Of a stretch of DNA of 64,000 nucleotides, positions 47,974-58,300 are shown piece after piece. The DNA comes from Gemmatimonadota bacterium (GTDB lineage Bacteria; Gemmatimonadota; Gemmatimonadetes; Longimicrobiales; Gaopeijiaceae), in assembly GCA_022825135.1 (NCBI GenBank), contig JAJDYN010000005.1, positions 248,001 through 312,000 on the forward strand, written 5' to 3'. Below the pieces are notes generated by a model. That model did not search any database. It was not told the DNA's origin and saw only the letters and a list, made by a program, of their open reading frames with translations. Every line of letters starts with the position of its first letter. Positions within the stretch are counted from its first letter, which is position 1. The position numbers and the translations under genes were made by a program.

Positions 47974-49025
47974 CCTATATCCCCAAGCCTGCCGTCCGGC
48001 ATCCGGGTCTGGGCGCGAACGAGCTCGGACTTCACCTGCGTGACTACGAGGGCACCATCTCGACCCTGTGCGCGGGGTGCGGCCACGACTCGGTGACGGC
48101 CGCCATCATCCAGGCCTTCTACGAACTCTCCATCCCCCCGCACCGCATCGCCAAGATGAGCGGCATCGGCTGCTCGGCGAAGACGCCGGCATACTTCGTG
48201 GACCAGGCCCACGGCTTCAACGGGGTGCACGGGCGCATGCCCGCCCTCGCGACCGGAGCCAACGCGGCCAACAAGGACCTCTACTACATCGGCATTTCCG
48301 GCGACGGCGACTCGCTCTCGATCGGCCTCGGCCAGTTCTGCCACGCGATCCGCCGCAACGTCAACATGCTGTACGTGCTGGAGAACAACGGCGTCTACGG
48401 GCTCACCAAGGGCCAGTTCTCCGCTTCCGCGGACGTGGGCTCGCGCTCCAAGCGCGGCGTGCCCAACAAGAGCGAGCCCATCGATCCGGTGGCGCTGGCG
48501 CTGACGCTGGGGGCCACCTTCGTCGCGCGCGGCTTCTCGGGCGACAAGCAGCAGCTCCTCCCGCTGCTCAAGGCCGGGCTGATGCACAAGGGCTTCGCCT
48601 TCCTGGACGTGATCTCGCCGTGTGTCACCTTCAACGATCACGTCGGGTCGACGAAGAGCTATCTCTACACCCGCCACCACGGACACGAGTTGGTACCGGT
48701 CGATTTCGTGCCCATCCGCTCGGAGATCTCCGCGTCCTACAAGCACGGCGGCCGGACCTCCATCACCATGCACGACGGCAGCATGGTGCGCTTCCGCAAG
48801 GTGCCCGAGGACTACGACCCCACCGACCGCCTCTCCGCCTACGAGCACTACCGCTCCCTGCAGAACCGGGGCGAAGTCGTGACCGGGCTCCTCTACCTGG
48901 ACCCCGGCGGCGAGGACATGCACGACGACAACGCGACCACCTCGACGCCGCTCGCCGAAATGGCCTACGAGGACCTCTGCCCCGGCAGCGAGCAGATGGA
49001 CGCGCTGATGGAGGAGTTCAGGTAG
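47970..49025 (+). CDS. 2-oxoacid:acceptor oxidoreductase, beta (TPP-binding) subunit
   Basis: CAGCGHDSVTAAIIQAF, GISGDGDSLSIGLGQFCHAIRRNVNMLYVLENNGVYGLTKGQ. Confidence 0.93.
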   Translation: MTYIPKPAVRHPGLGANELGLHLRDYEGTISTLCAGCGHDSVTAAIIQAFYELSIPPHRIAKMSGIGCSAKTPAYFVDQAHGFNGVHGRMPALATGANAANKDLYYIGISGDGDSLSIGLGQFCHAIRRNVNMLYVLENNGVYGLTKGQFSASADVGSRSKRGVPNKSEPIDPVALALTLGATFVARGFSGDKQQLLPLLKAGLMHKGFAFLDVISPCVTFNDHVGSTKSYLYTRHHGHELVPVDFVPIRSEISASYKHGGRTSITMHDGSMVRFRKVPEDYDPTDRLSAYEHYRSLQNRGEVVTGLLYLDPGGEDMHDDNATTSTPLAEMAYEDLCPGSEQMDALMEEFR

Positions 49026-49086
49026 GGGGGTTACCTTTCGGTGTGACCATCCTTCGCACTCCTTCCGATGAGTTGCGTAGCGCCTG

Positions 49087-49920
49087 ATGGCCAGTCCTGC
49101 CGGCTCGCCCATGCGAAGGCTCGTCCACCGTGGCAGCGTCAGATTGCTCCTCAAGTGGGTTCGGGCCGCGAGCGCCGTCGTTGGCACATTGGTTGCGGCC
49201 GTCTTGAAGGCAACACCGGAGGGAGCAGCAAGTCTCTGGGGACCACTGCAATCCGTTGTCGAGTTTGGTCACGAGACGGCATGGCTCTGGCTCGCTGGTG
49301 CCCTAGTCTTCGGCGGAGCGGCAAGCTGGTCCTTGGGCAAGCTCGACCATCCCGCCCTGCTGGATGCCGTGGACGCGATCCTCGATGAATTCCAAGAGGC
49401 GCTTTTTGGAAGCGCTGGCGGGGACTACGCCCATCATAGAGTGACTCTGTTCAAGCGTGTGCCGTGGAAGGCGGTTGCCAAGGACAACGCGGGGAAGCTA
49501 AGGTGGCCCGGGAGCGGATGGCTGGTGCCAGTGGCCCGATCAGGGCATGGAACTCAGAGTACCGACGTTCGCTTCTTGTGCCCCGACGATACGGACAACG
49601 CGCAAGGCGTGGCCGGTAGGGCGTGGGCAAGTACAAAAGCGGTGATCGTACAAGATCTTCCTGAGCTTGCTGGTGCAGAAGAGGGCAACGATGATGACGT
49701 CAAGACCTACGCTGACCGAACATTCGTGCCGGAGGCATGGGTGAGAAAACGATCTCCCCGCGCCAGATCGTTGATGGGGTTTACGGTGGAGGATGCCCGA
49801 AGCAATCCTTGGGGTGTTCTCGTAGTAGATAGCAGATCACCAACACTCAACACCCAGCTGGCGCACCAACGGTTCAACTCCTATGCGCCGGTTTTGGCAA
49901 GGCTCGTGCAAGGAGCATGA
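49087..49920 (+). CDS. Two-TM protein with C-terminal GAF-like domain
   Basis: TM segments LLLKWVRAASAVVGTLVAAVL and TAWLWLAGALVFGGAASW; GAF-like GVAGRAWASTKAVIVQDLP...ARSLMGFTVEDARSNPWGVLVVDS. Confidence 0.6.
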   Translation: MASPAGSPMRRLVHRGSVRLLLKWVRAASAVVGTLVAAVLKATPEGAASLWGPLQSVVEFGHETAWLWLAGALVFGGAASWSLGKLDHPALLDAVDAILDEFQEALFGSAGGDYAHHRVTLFKRVPWKAVAKDNAGKLRWPGSGWLVPVARSGHGTQSTDVRFLCPDDTDNAQGVAGRAWASTKAVIVQDLPELAGAEEGNDDDVKTYADRTFVPEAWVRKRSPRARSLMGFTVEDARSNPWGVLVVDSRSPTLNTQLAHQRFNSYAPVLARLVQGA

Positions 49921-50396
49921 GGAAGCCGATGACAGAAACAAAGCGTGGCGGGTGGATTCGGGTTGATCCCCATGACTACGACCAGCCTCACGAGATTGGC
50001 ATGGGGGACATGGCAGACGTTGAGGTCAACATCTTCATATCACCCTTTGAGATTCCACGGGGTGTCCGGGGATACTATGATCAAGCCCGGAGGCGGTTCG
50101 TGATTGAGTTCAAGTACATCACCCGTGAGCCAAGTGAGGTCAGCGCGGGTGGCCCTCCGGAAGTCAAGGCCGTTGTAGGAAAGAAGACCGGGCGTATCCT
50201 CGGGTTTGAAATCGATGTTGATCGACTTCAAGCGACCTCCGTGTCCCTGCGTCTGGGCGCGATTGATCAGATCGATCAAGCGCTCGAAGCGGTAAGGAGC
50301 CGTTCGTCACTCCCGCGTCGTGAGAACTCCCGGATCGCGAGCAAGGTTCTCCACGACCGAAGTGAGGAACTGTTCTCCGCGATGGCCTCCACTTAG
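49917..50396 (+). CDS. Hypothetical protein translationally coupled to the 2TM-GAF gene
   Basis: RBS aaggag, ATGA overlap; FVIEFKYITREP...KTGRILGFEIDVDRLQ weakly DUF2283-like. Confidence 0.65.
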   Translation: MRKPMTETKRGGWIRVDPHDYDQPHEIGMGDMADVEVNIFISPFEIPRGVRGYYDQARRRFVIEFKYITREPSEVSAGGPPEVKAVVGKKTGRILGFEIDVDRLQATSVSLRLGAIDQIDQALEAVRSRSSLPRRENSRIASKVLHDRSEELFSAMAST

Positions 50397-50476
50397 GCTG
50401 GACCTTCACCCCGCCGAATCGCCCACTGATCGGGGCTGACACCAGCCCTGGAGCAGACGTTGCTGACGCTGGACGG

Positions 50477-50731
50477 TCACGCTCCACGCCAGCGATCCCA
50501 CGCGAGTTGGCTATTGAGCCAGAAGCCCGCGGACACGCCGGACATCTTTTCGAGTTGAACCGCGATGTGGGGCGTGATCGACTGCCGTCGCGCCATGATC
50601 GCGCTGAGATGCCGCGGGGAGATTCCGATTGTGTCGGCCGCTTCCTCGCGAGTGAATCCCCGGCAGGATATCGCTCTGCGGAGATGCGACCCCGGATGGG
50701 TGGGAACTCGATTCTTCGGATAGCGGATCAT
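50477..50731 (-). CDS. HigA-family (XRE) antitoxin-like protein, orphan
   Basis: HPGSHLRRAISCRGFTREEAADTIGISPRHLSAIMARRQSITPHIAVQLEKMSGVSAGFWLNSQLAWD. Confidence 0.88.
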   Translation of the reverse strand: MIRYPKNRVPTHPGSHLRRAISCRGFTREEAADTIGISPRHLSAIMARRQSITPHIAVQLEKMSGVSAGFWLNSQLAWDRWRGA

Positions 50732-50738
50732 CTCTTTC

Positions 50739-52229
50739 TCACTCCTCCTCCCCGTACACGAACCGCTCCACCTCCCCGTGCACCCGTTCGACCGTCTCGG
50801 CCGAGGGCGCCGCGGTGACCGCCGATACGGCGACGGCCACCACGAAGTTCGCCGCAAGGCCCCAAAGGCCGCCGTGGATTCCCATCGGGTTCGGATCGAG
50901 GAGGAGGGACCACCACAGGGTGGCAACGCCGGCGGCCAGCCCGGCCAGCACTCCCGCCTTGGTCAGCGAGCGGCCGCCCGGGAAACAGATGCCGAGGATG
51001 GCGGGCAGCAGCTGGAGGGCGCCCGAGCCCGAGAGGTTGATGATGCTCACCAGCAGCGCGCTCTCCTGGAGCGACAGCCAGTAGGCCACGACCAGAAGCG
51101 CCAGCACGATGCCCTGGCCGACGCGCACGTAGTGCTTCTGGCTCTGGTCGCGCACAAGGTAGCGCTGGTACACGTCGCGGGTGAGCACGGTCATGTTGGC
51201 GTGCAGGATCGAGTCCAGGGTGGACATGGCGGCGGCCGCCGCGCCGGCCAGGATCAGGCCGGTGAGCCAGGGCGGCGCGAAGTTGAAGAGCAGCTCCGGG
51301 AAGACGCGGTCGGCCTGGGCAAGGTCCGGGAGGACCAGCGCGCCCCCGAGACCCACCAGCGCCGCCGGAATGTAGAGCGTCATCAGGTAGATGGGCGTGG
51401 TGGCCCCCAGCAGCTTGAGCGTCTTGCCATCGACCGCCGTGTAGTAGCGGATCATCATGTGGGGCTGCAGCACGATGCCGAAGGACAGCGTGATCACCAT
51501 CCCCACCCAGATGCCGGGTGTGAAGAGGCCCTCCGGTCCGGGGAGGGTGAGCAGCTCGGGGCGCTGATCGGCAACCGCCCGCCATAGTTCGATGGGACCC
51601 CCGAACAGCTCGAAGGAGAGCACCAGCGCGCCCGCCCAGACGGCGACGTACATCCACACGCCCTGCATGACGTCGGTCCAGTAGACGGCCCGCAACCCGC
51701 CGATCGCCAAGTGCACCGCCGCCACCGCGAGCATCACGAACACGCCGACCTCGAAGGCGATGCGCCCGTCCGAAGCGACCTCCACGATGTAGCCCAGCGC
51801 CAGGGCCTGCACCTGGATGTAGAGGATGGTGAAAACCACCGAGAACAGCGCGATCGCCACCCGAACCGCCTCGGATTCGTAGAAGTCGGCCAGCATGTCC
51901 GCCGGCGTGATGTAGCCGAAGGTCTTGCCCAGCGCCCAGATGCGCGTGCCGACCACGTAGGTGATGGCCCCGACCAGCACCGTCCACGCCCCGGCGGCCC
52001 AGAAGCCGATGCCGTGGGTGTAGAAGAACCCGCCCGAACCCAGGAACGCGAAGGCGGAGTGGAAGGTGGCCACAACCGTGAGATAGAGAACGACGAACCC
52101 CGTGCGCCGCCCCGCCAGAAGGAAGTCCTCCATGTCCACCGACATGTGCCGGTTGGCCACCACCGCCACCCCGAGCGTGATCAGCAGATAGATGAAGATC
52201 AGGCTGGTGGCGACGACCCAGGTTTCCAC
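50739..52229 (-). CDS. Sodium:solute symporter family protein
   Basis: LITLGVAVVANRHMSVDMEDFLLAGRRTGF, GFWAAGAWTVLVGAITYVVGTRIWALGK, AAAAMSTLDSILHANMTVLTRDVY. Confidence 0.92.
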   Translation of the reverse strand: METWVVATSLIFIYLLITLGVAVVANRHMSVDMEDFLLAGRRTGFVVLYLTVVATFHSAFAFLGSGGFFYTHGIGFWAAGAWTVLVGAITYVVGTRIWALGKTFGYITPADMLADFYESEAVRVAIALFSVVFTILYIQVQALALGYIVEVASDGRIAFEVGVFVMLAVAAVHLAIGGLRAVYWTDVMQGVWMYVAVWAGALVLSFELFGGPIELWRAVADQRPELLTLPGPEGLFTPGIWVGMVITLSFGIVLQPHMMIRYYTAVDGKTLKLLGATTPIYLMTLYIPAALVGLGGALVLPDLAQADRVFPELLFNFAPPWLTGLILAGAAAAAMSTLDSILHANMTVLTRDVYQRYLVRDQSQKHYVRVGQGIVLALLVVAYWLSLQESALLVSIINLSGSGALQLLPAILGICFPGGRSLTKAGVLAGLAAGVATLWWSLLLDPNPMGIHGGLWGLAANFVVAVAVSAVTAAPSAETVERVHGEVERFVYGEEE

Positions 52230-52463
52230 CTACAACCCCCGCCGGTAGGCCCAGATCAGCACGCCGATGAGCACCGAGTAGACTACGAAGAGCGCGACGT
52301 AGAAGAACGGCAGCCCGAGGAAGGTGGGCTCGATCCGGTTGAGCACGCGGTGCGTCACCGGCGGCATCGCGAGCATGAAGAGCGCGACGAACGCGACGAC
52401 GGCAACGCGCCCCTCGCGGGTGCGCGGCCGGAAATGGCTGCGGAAGGAGTCGGGCCTGGACAT
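52230..52463 (-). CDS. DUF3311-like small membrane protein paired with SSS symporter
   Basis: RVLNRIEPTFLGLPFFYVALFVVYSVLIGVLIWAYRR; directly abuts the SSS gene. Confidence 0.78.
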   Translation of the reverse strand: MSRPDSFRSHFRPRTREGRVAVVAFVALFMLAMPPVTHRVLNRIEPTFLGLPFFYVALFVVYSVLIGVLIWAYRRGL

Positions 52464-52527
52464 GGCGGGGAAGATGCCCGGGGCAGCGGCTGCGGGCAAG
52501 CGCGCCCGCCGGCCGCCCGCCGGCCGC

Positions 52528-53703
52528 TCAGTTCAGCAGCATCGGCTGACCCAGCAGCCTGGCCGAGTCCGCCCCCGGCCTGGGCACGAACTTCTGTACG
52601 TGCCCGCCGTTGTAGGAGGCGACGTACAGGTTGCCCTCCTGGTCGACCGCCGCCTGGTGGGGCAGCACCAGCCCGCCCGGCCACGGCGGCCGCCCGATCG
52701 CGCCTGCCTCGCCGTACGCCCCCCAGGTGTCCTGCAGCCGCCCGTCGCGGTCGTACTTGAGCAGCCGGTTGAGGGTCGCGTCCAGCACCCACACGGCGTG
52801 GCTCTCGTCGATGTAGATGTTCACCGGGTCGAAGATGTCGGGCCACTCGTCGATGAACTCGCCGTCCTCGGTAAACACCTGAATCCGGCTGTTGCGGCGA
52901 TCCGCCACGTACACGCGCCGGTCGGCGTCCACCGCAATGCTGTGCAGCAGGTCGAACTCTCCCGGCCCGTCGCCCGGCCTGCCCCATTCCATCAGGTACT
53001 CGCCCTCGGCGCTGAACTTCACCACCCGGGTCTTCCAGTAGCCGTCCGCCACGTAGAAGCTCCCGTCCGGCAGGAAGGCGATGTCGGCCTGGCGCCCGAA
53101 GACGTATGGCTCGTCGTTGGTGCGCGCCTCCACCATGGTCTCGGGATAGTTCGCCCGCCCGATCTCCATCACCAGTTCGCTGCCGTCGTTGGTGAACTTG
53201 AAGATCTGCATGCGGCGGTTGTCGATGACCCATACGTGCCGCTCCGGGTCGTAGGGGCTGATGTAGACCGTGTGCGGCTCGCGCATGATCGAGTCCCACT
53301 GGCTCCAGTTCTCGATGATGTCGCCGTTGCGGTCGACCACCACGATGAAGTTGCCGGGGCGCGCCTGCTCCGCCCACGGGCGGTCGTCGTCGAAGTCGAC
53401 CGGGAGGTCGCCGCGGGTCACCACGATGATGCGGTCGGGGTTGTCCACCGCCACGCCCGCGACACGCCCCCAGGTCCAGGCCTCGTCGTGGCTGGCGGCG
53501 GCCTTCCACCACCCCTCCACAACCTCGTAGTGGCCGGTGCGGTCGTCGCCCCCCTTCGGGCCGCGCGCGTCCATCGTCGCGGACGACGCCTCAGGAGCAG
53601 GGCCGCAGCCGGCGAGGGTCGCCAACCATACGAAGGGTGTCCACCAGCGCGTCGAGGCCGCCACCCGCGCGCCGCCCGGGGTTCTCGTCGAACCGATTCT
53701 CAT
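52528..53703 (-). CDS. NHL-repeat / 6-bladed beta-propeller lipoprotein
   Basis: Lipobox LATLAGCGP; repeated VAVDADRRVYVADRRNSRIQVFTEDGEF-type units. Confidence 0.85.
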   Translation of the reverse strand: MRIGSTRTPGGARVAASTRWWTPFVWLATLAGCGPAPEASSATMDARGPKGGDDRTGHYEVVEGWWKAAASHDEAWTWGRVAGVAVDNPDRIIVVTRGDLPVDFDDDRPWAEQARPGNFIVVVDRNGDIIENWSQWDSIMREPHTVYISPYDPERHVWVIDNRRMQIFKFTNDGSELVMEIGRANYPETMVEARTNDEPYVFGRQADIAFLPDGSFYVADGYWKTRVVKFSAEGEYLMEWGRPGDGPGEFDLLHSIAVDADRRVYVADRRNSRIQVFTEDGEFIDEWPDIFDPVNIYIDESHAVWVLDATLNRLLKYDRDGRLQDTWGAYGEAGAIGRPPWPGGLVLPHQAAVDQEGNLYVASYNGGHVQKFVPRPGADSARLLGQPMLLN

Positions 53704-53768
53704 GATGTTCTCCTCAGAGCCGGATGCTCCCTCACACCCGAGCCCGCTTACGCCCCGGCGAGGAACGA

Positions 53769-53802
53769 ACCGACCCCGGAGCCGGCAAGCCCCGGGGTCG
53801 GT
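53769..53802 (-). terminator. 11-bp perfect stem hairpin downstream of susD-like gene
   Basis: ACCGACCCCGG-N12-CCGGGGTCGGT, no strong U tract. Confidence 0.55.
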
Positions 53803-53829
53803 CGTCCCGAATCGTAAGGCCGTCTGCGA

Positions 53830-55308
53830 TTAGAAGCCGACCGGCCGCGTGGCCGGATCGCAGAGCGTAGCACGATCGGCGATGGTCGTGTTCTCGTTCA
53901 GGTGATACTCGTTGTCGGGCATCAGGAAGCGAACCCCGCCCTGCAACTGGTGGCCGCCGCGCAGGGTGGCGCCCACATCCCGCGGGAACCAGAGCAGATC
54001 CGGGTTCTGGAGCTTGGTCATGAAGTAGCGGGCCTCCAGGAACAGAGCCCGGCGCCGCTCCTCGATGATCATGTAGCGGATCTCCTCGGCATCGCCCGGA
54101 TTCGCGTAGGTCACCAGCGGCAGCCCGTCGGCGGCCCGGAGCTCGTTGACCAGGTCGATCGCCCTCTGACCGCCCTCGACCTCGGCGCGGATCAGCACCA
54201 TCTCCTTCCAGTTGACCAGGGGTATGTCCGCACCCTCCGCGTCGTACCTGGCGTTGACGAAGGACTCGACCCCGACACCCTGGATCTCCGCCTGCATGTG
54301 CTGGACGCGGGTGTCGCGCACGGCGGCATCCTCGTCCATCATGCGGTGGCCGCCCGCCGTCCGGATCGGAATGCCGTCGTCCCGAATCGCCCGACCGTCG
54401 GGCAGGATCCCCAGGTTGAGGTAGCCGGTGAAGGGAATGACATCCGGCCACGGGGCGCCGGTCACCGGGTTGGGCGGTCCCTCCCACCAGTCGATGACGT
54501 CGTACAGCTCACCGTAGTGAATGAAGGTGCCCGCGTAGTAGGGCTTGTTGCGGCGCACAGGGTCTCCCGCATCCCGGGTGACGTACGCGACGAACCCCTG
54601 CGGCACCTGCTGGGCATCGGCCAGCGCACCCGAGCCGTCCCCGGCCATCCAGCGCGCCTGTGCACGCAGCCCGTGCGCCATGGCCTGGGCGCTCGAGGCG
54701 ATGTCGAAAGGCATCTCGAAGTCCCCGGAACTCCCGATCTCGCCGAGGGCCCGCGTGAGCCGGTCCTCCGCCATGCCCAGCGTCTCCGCGGGCGTCATCA
54801 GCGGCCCCCCGTCGATGGAGACCTCGCACATGGTGGAGCCCATCAGGTTGAAGACGGCTCCCTCGTAGAGGGACGCGATCGCCAGGTACCGGGCCCGATT
54901 GGAGACCTGATCCGCGGTCCACTCGTTCTGGAGCTTGTCGTGCAGGCCCGCGGCAAAGCTGCGCGCGGTCATGAAATCGAGGAAACCGAACTGGTAGTTG
55001 TACTGGAAGTGTCCGCAGTCGGTCCCGCCGCTGCAGAGATAGACTTCACCGCCGTCCTCGCGGCCGTGAATCTCCCATACATAGTCGTTGTAGGTGTTCT
55101 GGAAGTGGGTGATGATCGTGTTGACCTGGGTCTGGGCCCCGGCCGGATCCACCAGCGCCTCGTCCGTGAGCTGCGCGGGCAGGTCGACCTCCAGCACGTC
55201 GCTGCAGGCGCCGGCAACCGCCAGCGAGAACCCGGTCGCCAGGACGGCGAGGGTTCGCCGCGTCCAGCGCGCGGTGCGCGCGTATTCAAAGAAGCTGTTC
55301 ATATGCAT
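53830..55308 (-). CDS. RagB/SusD family nutrient-uptake outer-membrane lipoprotein
   Basis: LAVAGACSDVLEVDLP lipobox; EEIRYMIIEERRRALFLEARYFMTKLQNPDLLWFPRDVG. Confidence 0.9.
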   Translation of the reverse strand: MHMNSFFEYARTARWTRRTLAVLATGFSLAVAGACSDVLEVDLPAQLTDEALVDPAGAQTQVNTIITHFQNTYNDYVWEIHGREDGGEVYLCSGGTDCGHFQYNYQFGFLDFMTARSFAAGLHDKLQNEWTADQVSNRARYLAIASLYEGAVFNLMGSTMCEVSIDGGPLMTPAETLGMAEDRLTRALGEIGSSGDFEMPFDIASSAQAMAHGLRAQARWMAGDGSGALADAQQVPQGFVAYVTRDAGDPVRRNKPYYAGTFIHYGELYDVIDWWEGPPNPVTGAPWPDVIPFTGYLNLGILPDGRAIRDDGIPIRTAGGHRMMDEDAAVRDTRVQHMQAEIQGVGVESFVNARYDAEGADIPLVNWKEMVLIRAEVEGGQRAIDLVNELRAADGLPLVTYANPGDAEEIRYMIIEERRRALFLEARYFMTKLQNPDLLWFPRDVGATLRGGHQLQGGVRFLMPDNEYHLNENTTIADRATLCDPATRPVGF

Positions 55309-55339
55309 CTATCCTCCGACAGTACTCGTTCCCGGAAAC

Positions 55340-58300
55340 TCAGAAGGTGACCCGCATCTCGAGGTGCATGCTGGTAAGCGGCGCCATGAGCCTGTGGTTC
55401 GCGCTCCCGAAATCGGACGTGCCCATTTCGGGGTCGAGAACCGGGAGGCCGGGATTCCCGGCCTGCGTGCCGAGGAAGTTCCCCACCTCCTTCTGGCGCT
55501 GCCAGATGGTCCACAGTTCGCGGCCCGAGAAGGACAGCGACGCGCGATCCGCCCCGATGCGATTGGCCATCGCCTGGGTGAAGTTGTAGCGGACCCCGAC
55601 CTCGCGGAGCTTCCAGAAGTCGGCGTCGAAGTAGCCCCAGGTGGCCTGGGAACGATACCGATCACCCGCGACCCAGACCGGGTCGCACTCGCAGCGGGAG
55701 TCGTAGCTGTTGTTGTAGCGGTGCCCCCACTCCTGGGCACCGTCCAGCCCGACCTTGCCATAGCCCCCGTCCGCCAGCAGATGGATGGAAACGGCGTTGT
55801 CGAGCAGGCTGATGCTCGGGTTGACGGAGAACCTGTACGGGAAGAAGGCCGGTCCGGCCATGATGTTGTACCCGGCGTCCTGGCAGGGAATCAGAGGTCC
55901 CCCGAGGACCACGCCGTATTGATCGGTGGGCCCGGTGCCGGAGGGAACGGTTGCCGGAGTGCCGTCCGGACCGATGATGACGCCCGCGTCGCACATCGCG
56001 CTGACGTTCTCGCCGTACGCGTTCCGGACCGGACCGTTGGGGTCGAACTGGGCCGACATCACGTAATACCTGGGCTCGGAGTAGTTCGGGTACGGCAGCC
56101 CGATCCGGATCTCGCGAGTGCCCGCGAAGCTCCCCAGGTCCTTGATCCGGTTCATGACGTAGGATCCGGTGAGACCCAGGTTGACGGAGATGCCCGACCC
56201 CTCGTAGAGCCGCGTGTTGACCGAAGCCTCCCAGCCCCAGTTGTCGATGCGGCCCAGGTTGCGCTGGGTGACGCCGCCGAAGCCGAGGCTGGGCGGAAGG
56301 GCGACGGCGAGGAGCGCGTCCTCGTTCTTCTGGTCGAAGTAGGTGAACTCCGCGGATACCCTGTCGTCCAGCAGCGCGACGTCGAACCCCACCTCGAGTT
56401 CCGTGCTGCGCTCGGGACCGACGGCCGGGTTGCCCGGGTTGGAGGGGTCGAGCGCAGTCGTCCCGCCCGCTCCGGGGATGACGCTGTACTGGTTGGTTCC
56501 GGCGAAGGCGTCCGGCTGCCGGCCGGCCTGGCCCCACGCGCCCCGCAGCCGGAACGAGTTGATCATGTCGAAGTTCCAGAAACTCTCCTCGGAAATGACC
56601 CAGGTGGACGAAACCTTGGGGTAGGCCTCCGGCTCCAGTTCGGCCCCGAAGGCCGAGTTGTCGTCGAAGCGGACCGCGCCGGTCAGGAACAGCCGGTCGT
56701 TGTAGCTGAACTCCTCCTGCACGTAGAAGCCGATGGACTTGTTCTCGATGTAGTCGAAGTTGAGGTCGGCGCTCGCGGGCGGAGTCTGGTTGACGGTGCG
56801 CGAGAAGGGAGACGCGAATCCCCGTCCGGTGGTGCCGAGCATCGAGAGGCGCTCGAAGTAGTACTGCGCCCCCACGGAGGTCGCGGTTCCCCAGGAGTCG
56901 GTCAGGGGAACCCGGGCGGTGGCGGACCAGTCCGCGGTGAAGTTGGTGGTGACCGGCCGCTCCAGAACGACCAGCCCGGAGGCGGTCTCCTCGTACACCG
57001 GCGACAGCTGCACCTCGAGGGGCCACAGCACGTTGTTCTCGTCCCAGCCCTTGTCGAGGCCGACCACGACCCGTGACGAGAGCCAGTCCCCGGTGGTGAA
57101 GTTGAGCGTGCCGCTTCCGGTGAAGCGGCTGAACTCGCGCGTCGCCTCGAGCTTGGCCACGTCGGAGGGAAGGTGCTCCTGGAACCCCATCAGGCGGGCG
57201 CATGCGTTGCGTCCGTTGATGCGCGGATAGCAGAAGCCGTTGCCCCAGGCGAGGTCTTCCCAGATGCCGCCGTCGCCGTCCGCGGGCGAGAGGAACCTCG
57301 TCTTGCCGTCCACATATCCGGTGGAGACATCGAGCGAGAAATTCTCGGAGAAGACGACCCCTACGTTGGCGCGCAGCCGCAGCGCCTTGTTCCAGTTGTA
57401 GTAGGTGATGCCTTCGTCGTTGTCGTAGTTCCCGGAGAGGAAGTAGCGGTAGTTCTGGGTGCCGCCGCGCACGCCCAGGTTGTAGCTCTGGCTGAGGCCT
57501 CTCTGGAACAGCTCGTCCTGCGGCCACGGGAAGGCTCCCTGGTCGATCAGGACGTTGGACTCCTCGTAGGCGTTGTACGGCACCAGCCCGTCGCCCTCGC
57601 GGCAGGGCGGGTCGAAGCTGTTCTGGCACGTCCACTTGGTGCCGATGCGCGCCGCCGGATTGCGCAGGTAGTTGGTGCCCATGCGCACCGAGGCGTCGAA
57701 CTGGGCCTCGCCCTCGGCGCCGCGCTTGGTGATGATCTGGATCACGCCGGCGGACGCCTCCGTGCCGTACAGCGTGGCGGCCGCGGGCCCCTTGATGATC
57801 TCGATGCTCTCGATGTCCTGCGGATTGAAGTCGTTGAGGACGTTGACCTCACGCTCGTTCCCCAGATCGGGCCCGGCCTGCGAGTTGTTGTTGACCCGCA
57901 CGCCGTCGACGTAGATGAGGGGGTTGCTTCCCAGGTTGAAGCTCCCGGTTCCCCGAACCTCGATGGCCGAGCCGGTGCCGACGTTTCCGCTGGCCCGGGC
58001 GAACTGCACCCCCGGGGTCCGGGCGGTCAGCAGGTCCTGCATGTTGAGGACAGCGACTTCCTGGGTCACCTGCGCCGCTTCCAGCGTGGCCACTGCGTTG
58101 CCGATCGCGCGCCGCTGCGTCCCCCCGGGCGTCCCGGTCACGATGATCTCGTCGAGCCCGAGCGCCTCTTCGGTGAGCTGAAAGTCCAGGAGAGTGGTCT
58201 CGTCAGCCGCCACCGTGACCTCGATGGTCGAGGAGGTGTAGCCGATGCGCTGCGCCGTGACCGCGTGCGTGCCGGCGGGCACGCCCGCCATGAGAAAGCG

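Noticed and set aside
47850-49187. 445-aa minus-strand ORF
   Set aside because: Antisense to the oxidoreductase beta subunit; Val/Gly/His-rich shadow ORF.
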